64,000 nt of DNA from the NCBI GenBank assembly GCA_003552925.1, contig PUOX01000030.1:1-64000 (forward strand), written 5' to 3'. The stretch is from Mollicutes bacterium. Lineage in GTDB: Bacteria; Bacillota_I; Bacilli_A; Izemoplasmatales; Izemoplasmataceae. The notes beneath the pieces are model-generated. The model saw only the letters and a list, made by a program, of their open reading frames with translations. It did not search any database and was not told the DNA's origin. This document shows, piece by piece, positions 52,122 through 60,592 of the stretch (its first letter is position 1; every line of letters starts with the position of its first letter). The position numbers and the translations under genes are program-made.

Positions 52122-53210
52122 TCACCCTAATTTGTCCATTTTGATGGCGTCGGTGGGGCAAATCGAGACGCACAGTCCGCAGCTGAAACATTTGTCCGGA
52201 TTGAACGTGATTTTGTCTTTGAAATCGATGGCAAAATACGGACAGGCTTTTTGACAAAGCATGCATTCGATGCATTTGTCTTCGATTAGCTTCGGCAGTT
52301 CGTCTTCGTAGGTGACATCGTTGGTCAAATCGGTGCCGATCACTTCTTCAACGCTTTCGAATCCGAACTTTTCAAGCGCCTTCGGCAGGTCTTTGAGGAT
52401 TTTTGCGTACAGCTGTTTGCCTTTAAGAAGGGCACCCGAGAGCATTTGCACGCCGCTTGCGCCGGCTAGGAGAAACTCGACGACGTCTTCGGCGGTGCTG
52501 ACGCCGCCAACGCCTAAGACCGTGAGGTCGGGTTCGGCCTGTTTGATTTTGTAGACGGTTGCGAGGGCGAGGTTTTTAATCACCGGCCCGGTGGTCCAGA
52601 CGAAGCCGTCTTCGGCGCCGTATTCGATGCGGCGCTTGGCCGGGTTGATGTTGATGGTCGGGCCTAGGGAGTTGATGGCCACCACGCCGTTTGCGCCGGC
52701 TTCCTTGATGGCTTTCGCATACCCTTCGGGGTCGGGGATGTGCGGGCTGATTTTCATGTAAAACGGCTTGTCGGTGAGGGAACGGATGGTTTTTACCGTT
52801 TCGGAAATGACCGCAAGGTCGGTGCCGACATAATGCGTCGACACTTCAAAGGCGTCGGCAAAGGCGTCGAGTTTGGGAATGAGCACTTCCATGTCTTCTT
52901 TGGAATACCCGACGCTAATGATGAGCGGACGGTCGTTATCTTTGGTATAGGCCGGGAGAAACTCTTCGACCCATTTTTCCATCGGGTGCTCGCTCCAAAG
53001 TTCGCTGTTCATGACGTAGTTCTTGCCGGTGTAGATGCAGGGTTTGGGAATCTTGGGGTCTTTCGTGGAGATGGTTTTCGTCACGACGGCGCCGCAACCG
53101 GCGTCTTCACGCATGAAAAGCAGTTTTTCCGCATCGCCCACAAGGGGGCCCGATGCGGGCATGAGCGGATTTTCAAGCGTTAAACCGTCAAAGGAAGTCT
53201 TCAGTTTCAT
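52122..53210 (-). CDS. PreA-like flavoprotein with two 4Fe-4S clusters
   Basis: A 362-residue protein with a dihydroorotate/dihydropyrimidine dehydrogenase-type FMN barrel (about 1-300) and a C-terminal bacterial ferredoxin module (CIECMLCQKACP and CFSCGLCVSICP). This is the layout of PreA, the catalytic chain of NAD-dependent dihydropyrimidine dehydrogenase. No PreT partner is adjacent. In E. coli-type purine clusters this slot is filled by YgfK, a larger Fe-S flavoprotein; here PreA-like chemistry (reduction of an oxidised purine or pyrimidine-like ring) probably replaces it. ATG 53210 overlaps the ssnA stop as ATGA. Confidence 0.87.
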   Translation of the reverse strand: MKLKTSFDGLTLENPLMPASGPLVGDAEKLLFMREDAGCGAVVTKTISTKDPKIPKPCIYTGKNYVMNSELWSEHPMEKWVEEFLPAYTKDNDRPLIISVGYSKEDMEVLIPKLDAFADAFEVSTHYVGTDLAVISETVKTIRSLTDKPFYMKISPHIPDPEGYAKAIKEAGANGVVAINSLGPTININPAKRRIEYGAEDGFVWTTGPVIKNLALATVYKIKQAEPDLTVLGVGGVSTAEDVVEFLLAGASGVQMLSGALLKGKQLYAKILKDLPKALEKFGFESVEEVIGTDLTNDVTYEDELPKLIEDKCIECMLCQKACPYFAIDFKDKITFNPDKCFSCGLCVSICPTDAIKMDKLG

Positions 53211-54511
53211 GAGGATTCACCTTCTTCTATTCTTTGCCAAAGGTCTTGCGCGTGCGCTTTGGCTTTTTGGTAGGTTTCTTGCAAGTTCTTCCGGACTTCG
53301 TAATCTTTCACGACAGGGTTTCCTGCGACAAAGACGTTGCGGGGTTTGAAACTGTTGAAGCATCCGAAGAACAGATGGCCGAGCGCGTTGTCTTTGTGGA
53401 TCGGGGTGGGCGGAGCATAAGGAAGCATCAATAAGTCCGCCTCATAGTCTTTTTGGAAACGGCCGAGCTTGATGCCGAAACGAGCGGAAACGTAGTCGTA
53501 GGTGTCGTCGATTATTTTTTGGATGTCGCCGAGATTCATCGCCTCCGGCGTTTTTTTGAGCGCATGCGAGGCGTATAGCAGGTTCAAGTACTCGGTCGTG
53601 ACCGAGGAAGACAGGCCGTCGTTGCCGACGATGACGCGGATGCCTTTTTCTTTTAACGCCGGGTAATCGGGGATGCCGACTCCGTTGTTCATGTTTGAGG
53701 ACGGGTTGAGCGCGACGACACAGTCGTTTTCGGCGATGAGTTCGCGTTCGCTGTCGCTGACGTAAAGCGCATGCGTCAAAATCGAATCCTTGTTCAAGAG
53801 GCCATGGCGGTGCAGACGGGTTACGACCCGTTCACCGTATTGTTTCAAGGAATCGTTTTGGTCCATTTCGCTTTCACCAACATGGATATGGATGGGCGCG
53901 TCGGCGAGACGTTCGCTCACGCGTTGTAGCGTCTCCTCCGAAAGCGAAAGCGAAGCGTGCAAACCGAAATGGCCGCTTACCTTGTCCGTTTGATGATTGT
54001 CTAAGAAACGGCGGTTTTCTTGGATGCATTGTTCGACATTGAAGCGGTCACTCGTTTCAAAAGCGAACATGCCACGAAGGCCGACGTCGTCGACGACAGC
54101 CTTTTTAAGGGCCTCAAGAGCGCCGGACACGCTGCCGCTCGCATGGTGGTCGATGATGGTGGTCACGCCGTTTTTCACGTGGTCGACGGCGTTGACGATG
54201 CCGCTATAATAGATGGATTGCTCTTCAAGACCGCGGTCGAGTTTCCACCACTGCCCTTCTAAAATGTCCATGAAGTTTTCGTATTTGAAGCTGTTCATCC
54301 AACCCCTGGCAAACGTGGAATAGATATGGGTATGGCCGATGACGAGTGAAGGCATGACCAAGTGCCCTTTGCCGTCGATCAACTCGTAGTTGTCGTCTTC
54401 AAAGTCTTTCATGTCTCCGGCTTTCAGGATTTTTTCATCGAAGAGAACGTATCCGCTTGGATAAAAGCGGTCGAAATCGTAGACCATGGCGTTGACAATA
54501 GCTTTAGGCAT
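53207..54511 (-). CDS. ssnA: SsnA-like amidohydrolase
   Basis: A 434-residue metal-dependent aminohydrolase of the TRZ/ATZ-chlorohydrolase group. It has metal ligands H60 and H62 (GHTHIYS), the later HVGESE and HALYVSD blocks, and the closing Asp in VGNDGLSSS. Orthologous to E. coli SsnA, a member of the anaerobic urate/purine catabolic set that opens or deaminates a ring intermediate. AAAGGAG precedes ATG 54511, which lies within the end of the hydantoinase gene (8-nt overlap). Confidence 0.9.
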   Translation of the reverse strand: MPKAIVNAMVYDFDRFYPSGYVLFDEKILKAGDMKDFEDDNYELIDGKGHLVMPSLVIGHTHIYSTFARGWMNSFKYENFMDILEGQWWKLDRGLEEQSIYYSGIVNAVDHVKNGVTTIIDHHASGSVSGALEALKKAVVDDVGLRGMFAFETSDRFNVEQCIQENRRFLDNHQTDKVSGHFGLHASLSLSEETLQRVSERLADAPIHIHVGESEMDQNDSLKQYGERVVTRLHRHGLLNKDSILTHALYVSDSERELIAENDCVVALNPSSNMNNGVGIPDYPALKEKGIRVIVGNDGLSSSVTTEYLNLLYASHALKKTPEAMNLGDIQKIIDDTYDYVSARFGIKLGRFQKDYEADLLMLPYAPPTPIHKDNALGHLFFGCFNSFKPRNVFVAGNPVVKDYEVRKNLQETYQKAKAHAQDLWQRIEEGESS

Positions 54512-55811
54512 TGCTTACACTCCTTTTCAAATAGCGTCCTTGCCTCGGGAAGAAGGCTTGGTCCTTGACGATGAATTCTCCGCGCGCGATGGTGGCACGA
54601 AGCGCCGCACCGCCTTTTAAAGATTCGTACACCGAGTAATCGGAAGCGGCATGGTTGGTGTCGATGGTCGTTTCTTTCGCTTCGAAGATTGCCAAATCGG
54701 CATCCGCCCCCACAGCTATCGAGCCTTTTTGCGGGGCGAGCCGATGCACCGACGCGATGTTTTCGCTCATTTTCGGTATCACTTCGGGACCGAAATGGCG
54801 ATACATAATTGAAAACGAATGTTCGACGCCGCCGATGCCTAGCGGCATATCTTTAAGTTTTTCCGTTTGTTTGTCCGCTTTCATGAACGCGCAGTGGTCG
54901 GTGCCGATGGTGTGGATGTCTTCAATGTGTTCGCGCAAAATCTTGCGTTCGCGTTCGCTCCTTAGAGGCGGCGCGAAGGTGAACAGTTTGCCGGCCTCGC
55001 CTTTGAGCTGGTCGTGGTTGAACGTGAAATACTGCGGGCAGCTTTCTATGATAAAATTTTTGTTCAGCAAATGCGGATAGCGCTCTTTGAGCGCACGGAG
55101 GGTGTCGCCGCTGCTCAAGTGCACCATGTAGAGGGTGCCGCCTGTCTTTTCGACGTAGGAAGCGAGCTTAAGCGCTTCGCTTGTTTCGCTCTTCGAAGGT
55201 CGGCTCTTCGGGAGGTCCTCGTGGGTGTAAGCGTCGTCTAACGTAATCATCTCGTCGTTTTCGATATGGGCGAGCAGGGTGATGCCGTGTTTTTTAGAAA
55301 GACGCAACAATTCCTTGATGTCTTTGTCGTAGGTGCGCCGGTTCGAATCGGAATACGTCGTGAAAAACTTGAGCGTTGTGATGCCGAGCGTTTTCATCGT
55401 AAGCACAAACGTTTCCAAATCGTCTTTTGGGTTTTTGATGGTCGCGTGAAAGGCGTAGTCGAGGTGAGACCTCTCCGCTTCTTGCTTGCGCTTTTCATAG
55501 GCCTTTTTCAAATTTTCGACGTTGTCGACAGGGTCCAAAAAGTCGATGAACGTTGTGACGCCGCCGTACGCGGCGGCTTTTGAACCCGCCTCGAAATCGT
55601 CGACGGACACGAACGCGCCCAAATCCAAAGCGAAATGGACATGCGGGTCTATAAGGCCCGGCAAGACCATCGCGCCTTTTGCGTCGTAAACTTCTTTAGA
55701 AGCTATGTCCTTGTCGGAGAGTGCGGCAATGCGGCCGTCTTTGATATAGACATTCATCTTTTCAAAGGCACCGTTGACATATACCTCGCCGTTTTTAATG
55801 GCCAAATCCAT
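54504..55811 (-). CDS. hydA: dihydropyrimidinase / D-hydantoinase
   Basis: A 435-residue amidohydrolase with metal ligands H57 and H59 (DPHVHF), the carbamylated lysine K148 (ITTLKFFTTYS), and later HIEND, MVHLSSG and GTDHCAF. It opens cyclic ureides to carbamoyl (ureido) acids; the E. coli counterpart in the ygeW-xdhD cluster is HyuA. In context it should act on a hydantoin- or dihydropyrimidine-like intermediate from purine breakdown. ATG 55811 follows GAGGGGG; a longer start at 55826 lacks a site. It overlaps the upstream NTPase-like gene by 17 nt. Confidence 0.92.
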   Translation of the reverse strand: MDLAIKNGEVYVNGAFEKMNVYIKDGRIAALSDKDIASKEVYDAKGAMVLPGLIDPHVHFALDLGAFVSVDDFEAGSKAAAYGGVTTFIDFLDPVDNVENLKKAYEKRKQEAERSHLDYAFHATIKNPKDDLETFVLTMKTLGITTLKFFTTYSDSNRRTYDKDIKELLRLSKKHGITLLAHIENDEMITLDDAYTHEDLPKSRPSKSETSEALKLASYVEKTGGTLYMVHLSSGDTLRALKERYPHLLNKNFIIESCPQYFTFNHDQLKGEAGKLFTFAPPLRSERERKILREHIEDIHTIGTDHCAFMKADKQTEKLKDMPLGIGGVEHSFSIMYRHFGPEVIPKMSENIASVHRLAPQKGSIAVGADADLAIFEAKETTIDTNHAASDYSVYESLKGGAALRATIARGEFIVKDQAFFPRQGRYLKRSVSNA

Positions 55812-56286
55812 CGTTTTCCCCCTCAATGATGTAGTAATCGATTATGTCGTATTGCTTAAGAAAGTCGGGCAGCAAATGTCTTCGTACCGTGAAGTACACA
55901 TCAAGTCCGGAATCGACCATGATTTTCACCGTTTTGGCAAATCCTTGGCCGCGCATTTCCAATATGCCGACCTCGTCCAAAAACAGTGGTTCAACCTCTT
56001 TTTCAACGAGGCTCGTTAACGTGCTTTCTATCCACTTGACACAATCTTTTGCAAAGTGGTAGGGGCCAATTTTGTCGCATGCATCAAAGCCCTCAGGCAT
56101 GAAAACGTCGCGGACGATCAACAGCCTGCTTTCGCCTGTGGACAGTCGTTTGGCGGTATAACTGTGAACAACGTCCTTGTTCATGGTTTTTAACGACACA
56201 AAACCGTCGCCTCCCAACCGTTCGTACAAAGCTAGCATGTGAGTGGTTTTGCGGTCGTTAATCTTCCCAGTAACGATGTGTACCAT
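55795..56286 (-). CDS. P-loop NTPase-like protein (THEP1-like) of the molybdenum hydroxylase cluster
   Basis: A 163-residue protein with a nucleotide-triphosphatase look. Its N-terminal TGKINDRKTT is a degenerate Walker A (Arg replaces the Gly before Lys-Thr), and LLIVRD and LFLDEVG look like Walker B-type strands. It resembles the THEP1-like small NTPases that neighbour selenium-dependent molybdenum hydroxylase genes. A part in molybdenum cofactor maturation or insertion is inferred from location. ATG 56286 overlaps the XdhC-like gene by 29 nt. I cannot say whether it binds nucleotide. Confidence 0.6.
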   Translation of the reverse strand: MVHIVTGKINDRKTTHMLALYERLGGDGFVSLKTMNKDVVHSYTAKRLSTGESRLLIVRDVFMPEGFDACDKIGPYHFAKDCVKWIESTLTSLVEKEVEPLFLDEVGILEMRGQGFAKTVKIMVDSGLDVYFTVRRHLLPDFLKQYDIIDYYIIEGENDGFGH

Positions 56287-57118
56287 TTTCGGTTTCCCTC
56301 ATGTGCAGATGGCCTTTCTTGCCGTGTGAAATGGCCAGAATTTCCGATGTAATGGAAATAGCGATTTCCTCCGGACTTCCCCCACCGGTATCGAGTCCGA
56401 CCGGGGCATAGAAGTTGCTCAAATCAACGTCTTCACCGAAGGTTTCATAGGTTCTTTTCAAATAGTCTTTCAATTTGGCCGACGAACAAAGCATTCCTAT
56501 GTATTTCGGGGACAAGTCGAGTTCTAAGATTTTATTGATGACGTGATAGTCGTTCGCGTGTTTTGGTGTGCAGACGACCACAAAGCTCCCGTCTTTGATG
56601 CCCTCTTCTTCAATGAACTGCACAAAGGGCTTTTCGACGAGCCTGTCGGCATAAGGATAAACTTCCAAGACCTCTTTTCGATCGTCGATGACGGTCAAAT
56701 GGAAATCCAAGGTGTGCAGGATTCGTCCTAAAGCTTTCGAAACGTGGCCGGCGCCGAAAAGGTAGATATGGTTTTTGACCCCGATAAACTCGTAAAAAAG
56801 AGTCACAACACCACCGCACTTCATCGGCAATGTCGTCATATCCGAACGTCCGTCGACTTCCACTTTTTCTTCGTTAAGCAAATAGCGTTCAAGTCTGCTT
56901 TGGCGCTCTTTGAGAATCTCTTTGCATTTCTCGCGAGCATGGTATTCAAGCGCGCCGCCACCTACGGTGCCGATTGCTTCATCGTCTTCGCTCACAAGCA
57001 TCTTGATGCCGATTGAGACCGGGCCTTCGCCTTTCTTCTCGACCGCCGTGACCAACACGGCGTCTTTTCCTTCGTTTTTATAACGCAGAATCCGTTCGTA
57101 GAGTGTTTCTTTTTCCAT
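56258..57118 (-). CDS. XdhC/CoxI-family molybdenum hydroxylase maturation protein
   Basis: A 286-residue protein with an N-terminal CoxI-type domain (AVLVTAVEKKGEGP.SIGIKM, GTVGGGALEY) and a C-terminal Rossmann XdhC domain (IYLFGAGHVSKAL, VVVCTPKHAND, GTGGG-like LDTGGGSPEEIA). This family binds molybdenum cofactor and inserts the sulfurated form into xanthine dehydrogenases. Its central position suits service to both hydroxylase sets. The start is ATG 57118; the ATG at 57124 abuts the ribosome site. A long perfect hairpin lies just upstream. Confidence 0.88.
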   Translation of the reverse strand: MEKETLYERILRYKNEGKDAVLVTAVEKKGEGPVSIGIKMLVSEDDEAIGTVGGGALEYHAREKCKEILKERQSRLERYLLNEEKVEVDGRSDMTTLPMKCGGVVTLFYEFIGVKNHIYLFGAGHVSKALGRILHTLDFHLTVIDDRKEVLEVYPYADRLVEKPFVQFIEEEGIKDGSFVVVCTPKHANDYHVINKILELDLSPKYIGMLCSSAKLKDYLKRTYETFGEDVDLSNFYAPVGLDTGGGSPEEIAISITSEILAISHGKKGHLHMRETENGTHRYWED

Positions 57119-57147
57119 GGTCATCCTACTTTCTTGTTGTTAAAGAT

Positions 57148-57181
57148 TCGACCAAAACGTGAAAAATCACGTTTTGGTCGA
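57148..57181. other. perfect 15-bp inverted repeat inside the purine operon
   Basis: TCGACCAAAACGTGA / TCACGTTTTGGTCGA with an AAAA loop, in the 68-bp gap between the membrane-protein gene and the XdhC-like gene. There is no T run on the transcribed (minus) side, so it is not a standard terminator. It could be an RNA processing/stability element or a protein-binding site. Confidence 0.8.
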
Positions 57182-57186
57182 CGCTA

Positions 57187-57816
57187 CTACAATAAGACGG
57201 TCAAAACAGCGGCCAGCGCAAGCATGAACGTCGCCCCTATAGGACGGATACGAAGGCTCAAAGCGCTGCGGGTCTCAAAGAACGTGAAGCCCCTGAGCAA
57301 AGCAAAGGCCAATGCACCGCTGAAAACGCCTTGAAGCACGGTGAACGTCAACGCATTGCCAAAAGAGCTGACTTGCTCGGCGAGGAATCCGGTGGCCGCG
57401 AACTGAACGCCGAACCAAACGAGGTATGCACCGCGCCAGGCGACTGAGGCACCGACAAATCCCAAAATTTGGTGCTTAAGATTTCTTGAGATCAAGAAGT
57501 TTGCGACCGCGACCACCATCAGCGTTTCAAGCACGATGGAGATCATCGGGTTGATGATGCCCCAGTGGTTCATGGGCATGAAGAAATTCAGCGCTTTGAT
57601 CGAAGCCGCAATGACGCCGACGGCCAACAGCGCTTTTTTAGAATTTGTGTGTTTAAACGCATAGATCAAAATCAGCGTTGCCAAAGGAAACATGATGCTT
57701 CCGGCCAAAAAGGGCACGGGAATTAAATGCAGTAGATAGCCTAGTGTGGCTTCCAGCACACCCCAAAAGGCGCCGAAAAAGACGATGGTGCTTATCAATG
57801 CAATGTTTCTGTTCAT
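57187..57816 (-). CDS. five- or six-pass membrane protein, unknown function
   Basis: A 209-residue hydrophobic protein with about six membrane helices separated by short loops, rich in Phe, Ala and Gly (FFGAFWGVLEATLGYLLHLI at the N-terminus). Size and shape recall the substrate-binding (S) components of ECF-type transporters, but I see no diagnostic motif and no adjoining ATPases. The position between a molybdenum hydroxylase set and the cofactor-insertion gene suggests uptake of a cofactor precursor, molybdate/selenium-linked compound or purine. This is inference. AAGGAG precedes ATG 57816. Confidence 0.7.
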   Translation of the reverse strand: MNRNIALISTIVFFGAFWGVLEATLGYLLHLIPVPFLAGSIMFPLATLILIYAFKHTNSKKALLAVGVIAASIKALNFFMPMNHWGIINPMISIVLETLMVVAVANFLISRNLKHQILGFVGASVAWRGAYLVWFGVQFAATGFLAEQVSSFGNALTFTVLQGVFSGALAFALLRGFTFFETRSALSLRIRPIGATFMLALAAVLTVLL

Positions 57817-57819
57817 GGT

Positions 57820-60144
57820 CTAAATCTCCTTATCTTTTAATCTTTTTAGTATTTTTTCGGATGTGACCGGCAGAGTCTTGATGCGTACTCCGGTGGCGTT
57901 GTAAATCGCGTTCGCGATTGCCGCCGGCGGGGTGTCGATGCCGATTTCGCCAACCGATTTCGCGCCGTAAGGGCCGCTTTCTTCGTAGCTGTCGGCGAAC
58001 TCTGTCGTAAGCTTTTTGAGCGTCAAATTCGTGGGGATTTTGTAGTTGAGCATGTCGCTTGTGATCAGCTTGCCGTTCTTGGCGTAGTGGACGTCTTCGG
58101 TCACGGCCATTCCGAGCCCTTGCACAATGCCGCCTTCGACTTGACCGCGGGCGAGTTCGGGGTTGATGGTCGTGCCGCAATCGACGACGCTTACATAGTC
58201 TAAGACATCGTATTCGCCGGTTTCAAGGTCCACTTCGACTTCGACGAAGCCGGCCATGAAAGGCGGCGGCGATTTCGTACCGTAGTAACTGCCGGTTGCG
58301 ACAAGCTGTTTTTGATCTTCGTTGTAGTAAAGACGGTTGGAAAGGTCGGAAAGGGTAATCTTGTCGTCTTCACCTTTGACGCGGAACACCTCGCCGTCAA
58401 ATTCGATTCTTTCGATGTCGACTTCCAGCGAGCGCGCCGCTTCGGCGATGACCATCGAGCGCATCTCTTTCGCCGCTTTCAACACGGCGTTTCCGGAAAC
58501 GTAGGTGGTGCTCGATGCATACGCGCCGGGGTCGAAGGGCGTTAGGTCTGTGTCGGAAGAATAGACGATGACTTTCGAAACGTCGACGCCGAGCTGTTCG
58601 GCCGCAATTTGGGCGAGGATGGTGTCGCTGCCCTGGCCGATTTCCGTCGCGCCGACCATCAGGTTGTAAAAGCCGTCGTCGTTCAATTTCAAAATGGCCG
58701 CGCCCATATCGATATAGGGGATGCCGCTGCCTTGCATGGCGATGGCGCCGCCGATGCTGCGGACTTTATGATCGCTTACTTTGCGTTTTGGGTATTTGTT
58801 TTTGTAGTCGATCAGCTCCATGCCGCGTTTGACGCAGTAGTCGAGCTTGCAGCTGTCCATGTTCATCGCGGTGCCCTCGGTGCCTTCGCCCATGATTTCA
58901 AAAATCGGTGACGTCTCGTTTTCGAGAATCATGTTCTTTTGGCGAAGTTCCATCGGATCCATGCCAAGTTTTTCCGCAAGCATGTCGACGATGGATTCTA
59001 GGGCGTAGTTGCCTTGAATCGCGCCGTATCCACGGAAGGCGCCTGAAGAGACGGTGTTGGTGTAGACAACGTCTCCGTGAAAACGGACGGAATCGACTTT
59101 GTTGTAAAGGGGCAGCACTTTCGAACCGGTCACCATGAAGACGGTCAAAGCGTGTTCACCGTACGCGCCGGTGTCGGAAAGGCCGTAGCAGTCGATGCCG
59201 GTGATTTTTCCGTCTTTGGTCGCGCCGATTTTCATATCGAGGCGCATCGGATGGCGCGTGCAGGAAGATTCGAACACTTCCTTGCGGGTATAGGTAAGTT
59301 TGGATGGCTTGCCTGTCCTTTTGGTGATTGCCGCGGCTAGCATTTCGCCATGAATGGCTTGTTTGCCGCCGAAGCCTCCGCCGACTCGGGGCTTGATCAC
59401 CCGAATTTTGCTCAGGGGAATCTCCAACGTCTGCGAGAGAATCCTGCGCACGTGAAAAGGCGTCTGCGTGGCCGAATACAACACCAGTCGGTCTTGGTAG
59501 TCGATATGCGCATTGACGGTGTGTGGTTCCAACATCACATGCGCCTGCGCTTGTGTGTAGAACGACTCTTCCACCACAACGTCGCTTTCTTTCAAGGTTC
59601 TCTCCACGTCGCCGACTTCCATCGAATAGGCGGCGGCAACATTCTTTTTCGGGTCGAAACCGATGGGAAACATTTCGTAGATGTCTTCTTCTGGATGAAT
59701 GATCGATTCGTGCCCTTTGGCTTGTTCGAAATCAAGGACGGGCGTCAATTTCTCGTATTCCACCTCAATCAGGCTTAACGCCTCGAGGGCGGTCGCTTCG
59801 TCGACGGCCGCAACGGCGGCGACTTCGTCACCGACATAGCGTACGTATTCGTCCAAAGGGAACTTGTCGTGCGGCGAAGGCTCGGGATAGCCTTGGCCGG
59901 CACGTGTATAGGCGTTTCTCTTGAAATCCTTGTGGGTCAACACGATTTCGACACCCGCTAGTTCTTCCGCTTTCTTGGTGTCTATGGAGACGATTTTCGC
60001 AAACGCGTGCGGGCTTCTCAACACTTTGATGATCAGCGAATCTTTTAAAGCGAGGTCGTCGGTGAATGCCGGACGGCCCATCATAATGCCTTTTCCGTCG
60101 ATGGACGGGGTTTTTACGTTGACGGCTTTGAAGGATTTACTCAT
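57820..60144 (-). CDS. molybdenum hydroxylase large (molybdopterin) subunit, first set; XdhD/SDMH-like
   Basis: A 774-residue molybdopterin-binding subunit with GDEVAAVAAVD, GGGFGGKQ, GAFRGYGAIQ, EIGQGSDT and the final YGAKSVGEIG holding the catalytic Glu. Together with the MocA-like, XdhC-like and NTPase-like neighbours it resembles the large subunit of selenium-dependent molybdenum hydroxylases; selenium in this class is a labile ligand, not selenocysteine, so sequence cannot prove it. The start is ATG 60144 with GGGTGAT; GTG 60153 is discarded. It overlaps the Fe-S gene by 8 nt. Confidence 0.9.
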   Translation of the reverse strand: MSKSFKAVNVKTPSIDGKGIMMGRPAFTDDLALKDSLIIKVLRSPHAFAKIVSIDTKKAEELAGVEIVLTHKDFKRNAYTRAGQGYPEPSPHDKFPLDEYVRYVGDEVAAVAAVDEATALEALSLIEVEYEKLTPVLDFEQAKGHESIIHPEEDIYEMFPIGFDPKKNVAAAYSMEVGDVERTLKESDVVVEESFYTQAQAHVMLEPHTVNAHIDYQDRLVLYSATQTPFHVRRILSQTLEIPLSKIRVIKPRVGGGFGGKQAIHGEMLAAAITKRTGKPSKLTYTRKEVFESSCTRHPMRLDMKIGATKDGKITGIDCYGLSDTGAYGEHALTVFMVTGSKVLPLYNKVDSVRFHGDVVYTNTVSSGAFRGYGAIQGNYALESIVDMLAEKLGMDPMELRQKNMILENETSPIFEIMGEGTEGTAMNMDSCKLDYCVKRGMELIDYKNKYPKRKVSDHKVRSIGGAIAMQGSGIPYIDMGAAILKLNDDGFYNLMVGATEIGQGSDTILAQIAAEQLGVDVSKVIVYSSDTDLTPFDPGAYASSTTYVSGNAVLKAAKEMRSMVIAEAARSLEVDIERIEFDGEVFRVKGEDDKITLSDLSNRLYYNEDQKQLVATGSYYGTKSPPPFMAGFVEVEVDLETGEYDVLDYVSVVDCGTTINPELARGQVEGGIVQGLGMAVTEDVHYAKNGKLITSDMLNYKIPTNLTLKKLTTEFADSYEESGPYGAKSVGEIGIDTPPAAIANAIYNATGVRIKTLPVTSEKILKRLKDKEI

Positions 60145-60592
60145 CGCTATCACCCAAATATTTTTTGATGGCTTGGTGTTGGGCCTGATAACCCGTGCAA
60201 CGGCACAAGTGGCCCACTAGGTAGTGGCGCAGGGTTTCGTCGGTGATGCCTTTTCCGCTTTTTTGCAAGGCGTATACGCTTAAGGCAATGCCGGAATTGC
60301 AAAACCCGCATTGGTCGGCGCCGGTTTCGCCGAAATGCTCGCTCAGCTTTTCGGCGTGTTTGGGGATGCCTTCAACCGTGGTGATGGTCTTCCCATCAGC
60401 GCGGACGCTCAAGTAGGCGCAAGAGGGTACGGGTTGGTCGTCGACCAAAATCGTGCACACGCCGCAACTTGTCGTGTCGCATCCGCGACGGACGCTTAAG
60501 TAGTTGTAACGGCGGAGCGTGTCGACTAGATATTCGTCGGGTTGAACGTCCAAAACGCGTTTCATGCCGTTGATGGTGGCGTTAACTTTCAC
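60137..60592 (-). CDS. molybdenum hydroxylase 2Fe-2S subunit, first set
   Basis: A 151-residue two-cluster small subunit with ferredoxin-type GCDTTSCGVCT plus SCAYL, then QCGFCNSG and LCRCTGY. The start is GTG 60592 with GAGGTGAG upstream. It overlaps the FAD gene by 11 nt and the large-subunit gene by 8 nt, forming a tightly coupled FAD/Fe-S/Mo set. Confidence 0.95.
   Translation of the reverse strand: MKVNATINGMKRVLDVQPDEYLVDTLRRYNYLSVRRGCDTTSCGVCTILVDDQPVPSCAYLSVRADGKTITTVEGIPKHAEKLSEHFGETGADQCGFCNSGIALSVYALQKSGKGITDETLRHYLVGHLCRCTGYQAQHQAIKKYLGDSDE

Noticed and set aside
50017-52275. N-terminal extension of the second molybdenum large subunit to 52275
   Set aside because: It would cross the end of the preA-like gene with a His/Arg-rich nonsense stretch; ATG 52116 has a good ribosome site and the family's normal N-terminus.
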